Assembly (NCBI GenBank): GCA_033807775.1
Contig: CM066327.1
Location: forward strand, 94,324,295 to 94,388,294
From: Saussurea involucrata
Lineage: Eukaryota > Streptophyta > Magnoliopsida > Asterales > Asteraceae
Direction of reading: 5' to 3'
Length of the DNA stretch: 64,000 bases
Part shown: positions 42,927 through 52,260 of the stretch, in pieces
How the letters are laid out: the number at the start of each line of letters is the position of its first letter
Position numbering within the stretch: the stretch's first letter is position 1
Notes under the pieces: generated by a model
Databases searched by the model: none
The model's input: the letters and a program-made list of their open reading frames with translations, nothing else
Told to the model about the DNA's origin: nothing
Program-made: the position numbers and the translations under genes

Positions 42927-45900
42927 TCAGTTAGGTTTAGGTACCCATTTTGGAATGGGTCCATCTTTGTTAGCTTTGTCATTGGATTTAACATTAGTAC
43001 CTTTTACTCTCCACTCAAAATCTTTCTTCAAACACCACTTTCCTTGAACTTTTATGAAGTCAGAACATTTTCTGCTTACAAGTTTGTTCAAATTCTTTTT
43101 GAGAGTTGTAACTTTTGGTTTTGCTATGTTTTCAACTTTCTTTTCTTTTATCTTTTCTTTCTTCTGAGTCTGAGGAACAGAAATTTTCTTCTTTTCTGTA
43201 TTTTGAGAAACATAAACTTTCTGAATATCTTTTCTTATGTATGAAACAGAAGTTATTTTGACTTGACATTTGTGAGAATATTGGAATGAATCATTTTTAC
43301 ATCTAACACAAACAAGATTTTTCTTTGCAAGTGACAATAAATCTGAAACATAGATCATTTCATTTTTATTTATACTGTTCAGAGTACAATTGCCCTTATT
43401 ACAAGAATTTCTAGCGTTTAGTTCAGAAGTAGATTTCATTCTAAGCTTCTCAAGTTCCCTTTTCAGATCATTCAACTTTGCAAGATCATCTTTCCTTTTG
43501 CTTTCTTCTTTTTCTGAAAAATTCAAGTTCTTTTTGTTAGAAGAATTAGATGATTCACCTTTTTCATATGTACTTGATTCATTAAAGAATTTATCATTTT
43601 CTCTTGAAGCATTAATTTTAAAAAGATCATACTCAGTCTTCAGTTTTTCAAGCTCTGTTATTTTCTGAATAAAAATATTCTTTTCTTTCAAAGCTTCTTC
43701 AAGTTTAATATCCACCTCACAGAAATCATTTTCAAGTTCATCATAAGCTTTCCTTAAATCCTCAAGTTCTTGACTCACAAGATTAAATCTCTTTTCAAGT
43801 TGCAAAAATTCATCTGATTTTGTTTCAGAAAATCCAGTTGAATCAGACTTCTGACTACCTGAGTCAGAGTTCTGATTTACAGACTCAGTTGTCTGATCTT
43901 TAGACTCAGAATTCTGACTACAAAGTTCAGAATCCTGACTAGAAGTTTCAGACTTCTGATTGACTGTTTCAGAATTTTTACTTGTATCAAATATGCTCTC
44001 AATGTCATGATATGAAAAACTTGGTTGTTTATTTTTGTAGCTGACATTTAAGGAATCATACTTGAATTTAGTATCATTGTATCTTGGCTTTTCATCTGTT
44101 GGTTTAGAAACTTCTTTCTTAACCTTTTCTTCTGAACCAACTGACTTTTCTGTTTTAGACTCAGAAATTGTCTCATCTGACTTTTTAGAGTTTGGTCTTT
44201 GCAAATTGTCAGAACTTGTTATAGAACTAGCAGGTCTTATGAAAACTTCAACAATTTCTGGGATTTTTGGCTTAGAAACTTGAAGTATTGGAGCTCTTTT
44301 TAAAATGACATTTTCTTCCAATCCCAATCCCTTCTTTGGATTGTAAAATCTTGTATCTTTAACATTGCTTAATAAAAGATTTAATGTTTGCTGAGTCTGA
44401 CCTCTTTTCAAATTCAAATCTTCCAATTCTTTGATTTTGGTGTATAAATTCTTTCTTTCTTCAAATAACATATCAAATTTTATTTGTAAATCACCTTTTT
44501 CATCCTTTATTTTTGAAAACTCAACTTTTAGTTCAGAAAGCCTTTTCATCAATTCAGAATTTTCATCTTTAACTTTCTGTTTCTCAGCCTCAGATTCTTC
44601 ATATTGTTCGTTTATTACTTCTTTTTCAATTCTGAATTTGTTAACCAAAGTTCTTTCTCCTTTTATCTGTTTTCTTAGATTAGCAAATTCAGTTTTCATT
44701 TCACCAATCTGTGTCATTAACTCTAATTCAAGTGAAGAATGTACCTCAGCAGATGACTCAGAATCAGCATCTTCAAAATCAGAATCATCCTCATTCCTCA
44801 TTTTTGCCATATAGCTTCGCATCTGTGGAAAGTTGATATGATCATCTTCATCAGAAGTGTAGTACAGCCAATTCTCCTGTTCAGCCAATAGCGCACTCTC
44901 GTCATCTCTCTTCTTTGCAAGCTGAGCCTTCTTCGTGTAGTATTCATAATCTTTCACAACTTTAACTCTGCAATCCTTGGCATAATGGCCAGATTTTCCA
45001 CACTTGAAACACAGATTCTTTTCTTTTCTCTCTTCCTTCTCTTCCTTGTTTTCTTCACTTCTCTCTATTCTCTTTTCAATCTTATTTTCTTCTCTGTCAT
45101 CTTTCTTCTTATAATCTGAACTTCCAGCTCTCTTATAATTTCCTTGAAATCTGCCCTTCCCATACCTTTTGTTGAAAGTATTTGTCAGCAAAGCTAGCTT
45201 TTCAGCCATTATCTTGATATCTTCATCATCTTCTGATCCTTCTTCTTTGTCAAATTCCTCCAGACTCGGTATTTCTGATAGATATGCAGTCTTTTTGGGT
45301 GCTTTGATTGCTTTGGACTTTGATAAGAACGCTAACTGATCAGCAACATTTTTCTTTTCTTCCACAACTAACTTGACAGAGTCTTCATGTTGATTAAGAA
45401 CACAGAACAAATCATTTAAGTCTTCTTCACACATATCCTTGTTCATTTGCAGACTTATGGCAAATGATGACCATTCTGAATTTAGACTGTTCAGAAATTT
45501 GTAATTTATTTCTGATTTTGTTTTCTTCAGTCCATTTCTTCTCAAGTCATTTAGAATAGTGCAAAATTTACTGTATGTCTGTGTCAAACTTTCTGACTCT
45601 TTTGCTTTGAACCTTTCATAAGCATTTATGCTTTGATTTAACTTTGCCTGAATAGATCTCACAGTTCCTAACATTTGCCTTTCCAATTCGTCCCACATTT
45701 CTTTAGCTGATGATCCACTGTCAATCCTGTTAAGAACCTCATTCGGGACAGCCAAAGTCATCAAAGTAATTGCTCTTTTGTCAATAGCATGCCTATTTTT
45801 CTGTTCAGCAGTGTATTGGGAATAATTCTTCTTTACTCTGGTCGCTGGAATTTCTGGAGTTGTCTCTGTAGCAGGGGTTGCGGCGACATCGATATATACT

Positions 45901-46070
45901 TCGACTGGACCTTCTCGAATAGAAATCATAAGATTTTCATCGATGTTGTCAAGGAATTGGATCATACGAGTTTTCCATTGCTGATACTCTTCTGGTATAA
46001 GAACAGGCGGTTTGGTTTCGGATCCCATGGCTAGATATTCTTTAGAAGACATGATTGTAAGAAAATTCAA
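42927..46070 (-). CDS. Copia Gag (about 1040 aa)
   Basis: The ORF has ATGs at 46070 and 46052 (MSSKEYLAMGS); the second is a plausible start because homologous Gags begin there. Residues about 15-240 form a UBN2-type Gag domain. A CCHC knuckle, CFKCGKSGHYAKDC, is at about 354-367. The rest is a long Lys/Glu coiled-coil region (from about 450), then a Ser/Asn/Gln-rich repeat (VNQNSDSGSQKSD), more coiled coil, and a C-terminal segment ending in KWVPKPN. The stop at 42927 is a few bases from pol. It would form virus-like particles in the cytoplasm. Confidence 0.92.
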   Translation of the reverse strand: MNFLTIMSSKEYLAMGSETKPPVLIPEEYQQWKTRMIQFLDNIDENLMISIREGPVEVYIDVAATPATETTPEIPATRVKKNYSQYTAEQKNRHAIDKRAITLMTLAVPNEVLNRIDSGSSAKEMWDELERQMLGTVRSIQAKLNQSINAYERFKAKESESLTQTYSKFCTILNDLRRNGLKKTKSEINYKFLNSLNSEWSSFAISLQMNKDMCEEDLNDLFCVLNQHEDSVKLVVEEKKNVADQLAFLSKSKAIKAPKKTAYLSEIPSLEEFDKEEGSEDDEDIKIMAEKLALLTNTFNKRYGKGRFQGNYKRAGSSDYKKKDDREENKIEKRIERSEENKEEKEERKEKNLCFKCGKSGHYAKDCRVKVVKDYEYYTKKAQLAKKRDDESALLAEQENWLYYTSDEDDHINFPQMRSYMAKMRNEDDSDFEDADSESSAEVHSSLELELMTQIGEMKTEFANLRKQIKGERTLVNKFRIEKEVINEQYEESEAEKQKVKDENSELMKRLSELKVEFSKIKDEKGDLQIKFDMLFEERKNLYTKIKELEDLNLKRGQTQQTLNLLLSNVKDTRFYNPKKGLGLEENVILKRAPILQVSKPKIPEIVEVFIRPASSITSSDNLQRPNSKKSDETISESKTEKSVGSEEKVKKEVSKPTDEKPRYNDTKFKYDSLNVSYKNKQPSFSYHDIESIFDTSKNSETVNQKSETSSQDSELCSQNSESKDQTTESVNQNSDSGSQKSDSTGFSETKSDEFLQLEKRFNLVSQELEDLRKAYDELENDFCEVDIKLEEALKEKNIFIQKITELEKLKTEYDLFKINASRENDKFFNESSTYEKGESSNSSNKKNLNFSEKEESKRKDDLAKLNDLKRELEKLRMKSTSELNARNSCNKGNCTLNSINKNEMIYVSDLLSLAKKNLVCVRCKNDSFQYSHKCQVKITSVSYIRKDIQKVYVSQNTEKKKISVPQTQKKEKIKEKKVENIAKPKVTTLKKNLNKLVSRKCSDFIKVQGKWCLKKDFEWRVKGTNVKSNDKANKDGPIPKWVPKPN
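43848..43978. repeat. TCAGAnTTCTGA-rich segment within gag
   Basis: About eleven TCAGA/TCTGA words in 130 bp, encoding the Ser-rich repeat near residues 695-740 of Gag. It matches the spacer, LTR and pol segments at the DNA-word level. Confidence 0.8.
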
Positions 46071-46246
46071 CAGAAAGACAAATTCGATTTTCTTGATCGA
46101 AAAGTAGCAGGTAATTCAAGAATTGCTAAGAATTCAAGAACTAGCCCTAGCAGCGGAATCGAATTTTGAATGAATCAAGAAATCTTCAAGAAATTGATCA
46201 ATCGATCTTCGCAATCACAATCTTGAACGAATTTGTTTGTTGATTG
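46071..46246 (-). other. Leader of the young Copia
   Basis: Short leader between PBS and gag with no repeat; in contrast, the older Copia leader is near 900 bp. Confidence 0.6.
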
Positions 46247-46260
46247 GCTCTGATACCAAT
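46247..46260 (-). other. Primer binding site of the young Copia
   Basis: Plus-strand GCTCTGATACCAAT; on the minus strand it is ATTGGTATCAGAGC, complementary to initiator tRNA-Met. Confidence 0.92.
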
Positions 46261-46816
46261 TGAAAGTGCAGGATCTATTCTTACAATCAATATAGAAAGA
46301 AGTAGTTGAGAAATTGTATGATCAAGCCCAATTGTATTCAATGATGCACAGAATTACAGATCTAAGAGAGAGATAACCTCAAAGATTACAAGGAATGAAT
46401 ACAAGTTATATGGGAAAATCAATCAGTTAGCAACATAGAGCTAACTACTATTTATACTGCAACAAACATCTTAAAGCTACAGTACAAATAAGAAAGACTA
46501 ATAAGAACATAACACGTGTCCTAATTAGTTTATAAAATACTAAGTAAAGTATCTTGTCATAAGTTCTGAACAGGTAGTTCAGAACTTCTGAACATTCTTC
46601 TGATAAAGCTTCTCAGATCTTCTGACTCCTCTACTCAGATTATCTGAATCTTCTACTCAGACCATCTGACTCTTCTTATCAGACATCTGACTTCTCTTTC
46701 CACCGATCAATACTTCTGTCTTCACAGTCAGACCTCTGACTTCTCTACTCAGAACATCTGAGTCCTCTTATCAGATCTTCAACACTTGGTTTATTGACAA
46801 AACTTCAGATCTAACA
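46261..46816 (-). repeat. 5' LTR of the young Copia
   Basis: 556 bp, one noticed difference from the 3' LTR. Contains the same TCAGA/TCTGA array at 46578-46790. A TATTTATA-like promoter word lies at about 46448-46456 (read on the minus strand). Confidence 0.95.
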
Positions 46817-47304
46817 AAAACACGTTTTTTCTAAGACGTGGTTTTTTTTTCAAAAAAAGTTATTTTTAAATTTTTTTATTTTTATTTTTTTATCTTTTGT
46901 GTTTTACACTTTTAACTTTAGATGTTACACTTTTATATACTTATCTAGTCACCCAACTTCCAATTTCACGAATTCATAAAACGTTATAGACTCAATATTA
47001 AAACGGATTAGTAAAATTACCTTTCTAAGTTATATTTTAAATATTTAGTGAGAAACTATTTTTCTAGTAATAGTATATATTGATTTTTCTTCTTTTAATA
47101 TGAATATGAATGTACATTTTTAATTTCATTATTTTGATTAGATGATATATAAAAAACATATAACTATATGTATAGTTTTATATATGACATATAAATTTGT
47201 CGCCTTATGTCACGCCTTGAAAAACGTCGCGTCCTCGCCGTGGCAATTAAGGCTTGAGGCTTGACCTCGCCGCCACGTCGAGCCTCACGCTATTTTGAAC
47301 CTTG

Positions 47305-48542
47305 ACGCCTAGTGAGTTCAAGAGTTTTCATCACTATATAAACAATAAAATGGAAACGATATTATTTAAATTACAACTTCCATTATGCAAGGTGTTTATA
47401 ATAAATAGTGATATCTTTTCCAAAATCCCATTTTCATGATAATACACATACATAGAAAAATATTCCGAAATCATGGAACTAAGCCCGATATTCACACGAA
47501 GAGAAAATATCATTTAAAATCCAAATATCAAAAACGTGGAAATAACTCCTTCATTCAAAACCTTAATATATGTGGAGGGGATCCAATATAAAACTTATAA
47601 ATTACAGTTACTTACCCAAAACCCACACAATATAAGTATACCACTCGTGCAACGTTAAACATATCACACTTCGTGACTAGACGTCCAAATGTTCCTACGA
47701 CTCCTTAACAAGTTTCACCTAAAGAGTTAGTTGACCTTTGTGTCTATTCCCACGAATTCCACCATAAGGCCCGACACGCTTAAGAACTATCTCTAAAGGC
47801 ATTACCTTCAAGCGGCGAAAGTCTCAGTGCCTACCTCCACGGTAGCACCTCTACATTCAACCCTCCTAGTGCCTACTAGAAAACTTTAAGGTCATAAAAT
47901 GTGGGTCCCGGAGTCCACCCCCGCAATACCCATTCGACCATCAAATAAAGACTGACTTACGTGCCTATGGATCCAATGCATCACAGTCTAAAATACACGA
48001 CTCCGAAAGAATGTCCAACATCCTCAAAACATATTGAAGGATTTTGATGAGATTGTAACCTGATAAAACGCAAAACGGATCCAGTGACGATTAAACAAAT
48101 TAACAAACACACCATAGGATGTTTAGGGATGTACCTTTTAGCGATTTGTTGTAGTTGAACGGAGCACGTAGAAATCAATGTAGATTTTTTCTAGGGGCAT
48201 CCACAAACGAATACGCGAATCCCACTGAGTGCTAGCCCAAAAGAATCCCTAAAACTAATATATGTACATGTACAATTCAGATCCAGAGAATTGAAACTGA
48301 AAACGTCTGGCGTGTCACCTATTTAAATGGACTCGTATTCCAGGTAGTCTATAACTCTAATAGGATTAATGTTTATATATCTGTAATTAATTTAATAATT
48401 ATTTGAATTGAAAACATTTTAATTTGAATAATTATTTGAATTCGAATAGTTATAATCATCTAAACAAATAATAATTATTCATATTTACAGATAAAACCCT
48501 GTAATTATTGCTTGGGTAAAAAACCACATCTCACTACCGATG
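47305..48542 (-). mobile_element. Tekay-like LTR, second half
   Basis: Continuation of 32958-33312 after the MITE. It contains TAGTGCCTACT and CGGAGTCCACC style blocks. Its other terminus was not identified; it is bounded at 48543 by another LTR start. No coding frame. Confidence 0.4.
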
Positions 48543-49049
48543 TGTAACACCTCGAAATTTCCATAATAGTATACGAGGAATGTTTCAAATATTATAAGGT
48601 GATATTTTAAACATTATGTTATAATTTAAGGACGAAGGGTTGAAAGTGTAATTTGGCCAAAGTTTTGGGCTGAATTGTGTAATTGAGAAACTAAAGTATA
48701 AAATTAGAATGTCGGTTGAAATTGAGAGTTATCTCATTTCAATTCTGAGAAGTCGGTTGCCATCAAGAAGAGAGAGAGAGTAAGACCGATTCCTAAGTTT
48801 CATCCTAGTAAGAATTCGATCATGTTCTTCAATTCAATCTCTTAAGCATGAATAATCAAGTTAAGTTGATTTTCGTTTAGGTACTAGTTTGTTTGGTGTG
48901 AAAGATTGGAGGCGGATTGAGTTGGTTATTGTTTCCGATATTGAAACTCAGGTAAGTTCATCTTACTGTGTAAAATGATGATTAAATGTTTTCAAGATAT
49001 GGGAAACCAAATTGAAATGGTCTCAAAGCTTTACTAATGTGTTTAAGAG
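48543..49049 (+). mobile_element. 5' part of another Tekay-type LTR
   Basis: Begins TGTAACACCTCGAAATTTCC, a typical Tekay LTR start. A GAGAGAGAG stretch lies near 48770, in the same position as the GA-rich stretch of the LTR at 20671. It breaks at about 49050, where the Copia LTR begins; the remainder presumably lies beyond the window. Confidence 0.6.
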
Positions 49050-49308
49050 TGTTGGTTCCTTTTTGCTAACACAATGATCTTAACTTTCAGTAAGTTCAGA
49101 TTGTATGGTGCGGAAGCGTATTTAAGAACTGAAAGATAATGTAAGGTAGAAGATCACACAATATCAAATAAAGCAAAGAGTAAATAACATATGTTTCTCA
49201 AAGATTACTGTATTTGATATATAATAAGAACACCAAGAACTTCAAAGGATTGACAAGAAATCTGCAGTTTAATGGTGTGTGTGTTGTGAAAAACTTAATA
49301 GAAGAGTT

Positions 49309-49552
49309 TGTTAGAGCATTATTGTATTCAAGATTTACTGTAAAGTCAATGTACTGCATTAGTCCATGTTGTATTGCTTTGCCTTTATACCTTGTATGTT
49401 ATGGGTATAAATAGGCTTGTCTAGTTAAATAGTTAGATAACAATCTATAACACTTGTAGCATTTGTCATTTGTACTCATTGATCAATATGTTGATGACTT
49501 TTGCTCTCTAGATTCTCTCTCTATATTTCATTGCTAGATTCTGGGTTTATCA
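49309..49552 (+). repeat. 5' LTR of the 5.5-kb non-autonomous element
   Basis: 244 bp, TG...CA, preceded by TSD GAGTT. A TATAAATAGG promoter word is at about 49408-49417. Confidence 0.9.
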
Positions 49553-49554
49553 AT

Positions 49555-49567
49555 TGGTATCAGAGCT
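49555..49567 (+). other. Primer binding site
   Basis: TTGGTATCAGAGC two bases after the 5' LTR; initiator tRNA-Met type. Confidence 0.9.
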
Positions 49568-50189
49568 AAACAGAAAATTCAACTAGATCAAAGACCAAAT
49601 TGAAGAATTGTTACACTGTAGCTGAGGATTTCGGACCCTTCATTCATCACTGTTCATGATGATTCCTGATCCTTCTTCGATTACTATTCATCCAGATTCA
49701 TCTTTTCTTTCATTTTTTGATCTTTTGGATTGATTCTTGACATCATTGAACTCGTTTTTCATCCCTGATCAACTTTAATACACGAGTTTCTACCAAATTC
49801 TGCATAAAATTCATCGAATTGACCATTTTAGATCTTTTGTTCGAAAACCCTATTTTTACTGATTTTGGATCAAAATTCGATTTATTTGATCGAATTAAGA
49901 TTTGTAATCAACTAAGAAAGTGTGTGAAATCAAATTGCGAACAAATCTGTGCAAATTTCATAACAATTGATCAAGAATCGAAGAAGTTATGGCTGAATCT
50001 GTGATTTTCGAGTTCGAAGTGAAGGTTTCGGATTGTTCTTGAGGGTTTCGTATTGTTCATACGGGTTTCGGATCCTTCATAGTTTACTATTGGTTTCAGA
50101 TCCTTCATTGTTTACTGTAGCTTGGTTTCAGATCACAAAGAGAAGTGTTTTTTGTTTAAGTTTTGGTTTCGGATCCTTAAGAATACGAA

Positions 50190-50350
50190 ATCCATTGGTT
50201 TCGAACCCTTCTTGGTCCGAATCCATTTGGTTTCGAACCCTTCTTGGTCCGAATCCATTGGTTTCGAACCCTTCTAGGTCCGAATCCATTGGTTTCGAAC
50301 CCTTCTTGGTCCGAATCCATTGATTTCGAATCCTTCTTGATCCGAATCCG
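50190..50350. repeat. GGTTTCGAACCCTTCTTGG tandem repeat in the leader
   Basis: About five units of 31-32 bp, each GGTTTCGAACCCTTCTTGGT followed by CCGAATCCATT. Looser copies extend upstream to about 50030. Confidence 0.9.
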
Positions 50351-50504
50351 TGTTGTTAAAAAAAATTAAGAGCTTTTGAGAAAATTTTTATATAAATTTA
50401 AGAGCTTTTGAGAAAAAAATTTATTCTGAAATTTTTTCTATAGTGTTTTTCATACACTTTAAGAGCTTTTCAAGAAAAAATTTTATATAATTTTTTTTTC
50501 AATA

Positions 50505-52260
50505 GTGTATTTTATACACTTTCTGCTTGATTTTCTGAAAGATCAATATCTAGCAATTCCAAAAAGAGAAATGGGTTTGAAGCAAATTATTATAACAGAA
50601 ATACCTTCAACTCCACAAGTTGTTGTTAAACCAAATAATGAAATTTTGCAACAAGTTCTTATAACAGAAATACCTTCAACACCACAAACTTTTGTTAAAT
50701 CTAATAATGAAAGTTTGAAGCAAACTATTGCTAAATCCAGTGGTGAAGGTTTGAAGCAAAATTTTGTTAAACCTAATACTTTAAATCCTTCATTTCCTGT
50801 TTTAAATAAAGCATTGGAGGAAGAAAATGTTGATCTAAAGAGACAAATTTTAGACATTTCTTCTTCAAATGCTAAACTTACTAAAAGAATTACTGATCTT
50901 GAAGTATATATTGCATGTCTTGAAACAAAGAAAGACAACTCAAGTCTGCACGATCAAATCAAGAAACTTCAAGAGAAAGTAACAACTCTTCAAAATGAAA
51001 ATGTTGATATGAAGAGTAGAGAAATCGAGAGAAAGAAGGGGAACTCATATATACAAGATCAAATAAAAAGAGTTCAAGAGAAAAGAACAACGTTGGAAGG
51101 TGAAAACGTTGAATTGAAGAAAAAGCTTTCAGAACATGAAAGATAGTCACTTTCTTCAAAGAAAGTTCTTAAAGAAAAGGACGCATTTGAACTGAGAAGT
51201 ATAAAACTTTCAAAAGAAGTTTCTGACTTTGAGAAAGTTTTATTTTTAGAAAAAGACAAGCTCGAAAAAGAAAGAGCTAAATTTGAAACTGAACGAAAAT
51301 CTTTTGAGATTAAAAGTTCTGAACTTTCCGTAAAAATCTCTGATTTAGAAAAATCTTTTGGAAAAAGAAAGAAAAGATTTTGCGGAAAAGAAAAATCTCT
51401 TTGAAAAGGAAAGTAAAACCCTTAAAAAGAAAAATATGGAAATTTTCAAAGAGATTACTGATAAAAGAAAGTTTTTGGAAAAAGATTTTGAATCGGAACG
51501 CGAATATTTTAAAGATGCGATTCTTAATCTTACCAAAAGATTATCTGGTTTATCAGCTGATATTATGAAGGATCAATTGATCAAATCTGATCTCCAAAAG
51601 AAATTTGATCTAATCTTTAAAGAGAAAAATGTTTTGATAAACAAAGTCAAAGAACTTGAAGACGTCATTTTTAAATTTGATGTCTCAAAGCAGACCAGTC
51701 ATAATTCTATCTTTCAGACTCCATTTGTTGATTCAAATGATTCTGAATGTTCTTTTAAAACTGCTTCAAGTTCAAGTTTTAAAAACATTTTTTCTAAACA
51801 ATTTAATAGATCAACTGATTTCTCAAAAGGTCAAATTCGTTCAACAAATCTCTTTTATAATCCTCTGCTTGATAAATCAGATAACAAACCAAATGTGCCT
51901 AGAGTTAATACTTCCAAACCTAAAGAAGTTCCAGTCTTCAAAAAGGTGAAGATGGAATGGAGAGTCAAAGGCACAACAGTTCCAAAGAAAGATGTACCAA
52001 AATCATCTGCTTCCACATCAAAGGCCAAAAAGAACAATGCACCGAAAGGTAAATCTTCTGCTAAACCTAATCCTATTCATTCCGCAAATCATCTGATTAG
52101 GTTGGCATATAAGAAAATCTGTTGTTCTTTCTGTGGATCAAATGATTTTGTACATAAAGATTATACTTCTTATTGGTATGGTACTTACAGTATTCCTTTT
52201 AAGAAATCTAAACCTAACACACTAGGACCCAAGTGCCGTTGGGTACCAAAATCTGCTTAA
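50505..52260 (+). pseudogene. Gag-like coiled-coil ORF, one stop and one frameshift
   Basis: The frame at 50505-51146 contains an imperfect repeat (ITEIPSTPQ twice) then a coiled coil (LHDQIKKLQEKVTTLQNENV). A TAG at 51144 interrupts it, after which the same frame reads SLSSKKVLKEKDAFELRS and then shifts near 51360 into the frame 51358-52260. The C-terminal part holds a C..C motif (CCSFCGSNDF) and ends KCRWVPKSA. It resembles the second half of other Gags here; the UBN2 domain and CCHC knuckle are missing. Confidence 0.7.

Larger units (their letters stand above)
33461..46816 (-). mobile_element. Young, apparently complete Copia (Sirevirus-like) element with extra ORF
   Basis: 13.36 kb. LTRs of 556 bp at 33461-34016 and 46261-46816 differ at a single noticed position (near 33519/46319). 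A perfect 5-bp TSD, AAAAC, flanks it (33456-33460, 46817-46821). Minus-strand order: 5' LTR, PBS, gag (46070-42927), pol (42921-39520), a spacer, the extra ORF (38708-34032), PPT and 3' LTR. All three ORFs are open. Near-identity of the LTRs and open frames indicate recent insertion. Confidence 0.95.
33313..47304. mobile_element. MITE (about 630 bp without insert) split by the Copia element
   Basis: Left CAGTGTTCAAAAAGACGCG and right CGCTATTTTGAACCTTG are similar inverted termini. The flanks ACGCCTAGCTAG (33301-33312) and ACGCCTAGTGAG (47305-47316) match at 10 of 12, fitting an old target duplication. The interior is rich in GGCGCGCCA/CGCC words. It is interrupted at 33456-46821 by the young Copia. 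Confidence 0.55.

Noticed and set aside
42905..42960. A 29-nt spliceosomal intron between gag and pol
   Set aside because: Far below the usual minimum of plant introns; the acceptor-like signal is reported only as an observation.
44062..44814. Plus-strand Ser/Phe-rich ORFs opposite the Copia gag
   Set aside because: Shadow frames of the coiled-coil Gag codons.
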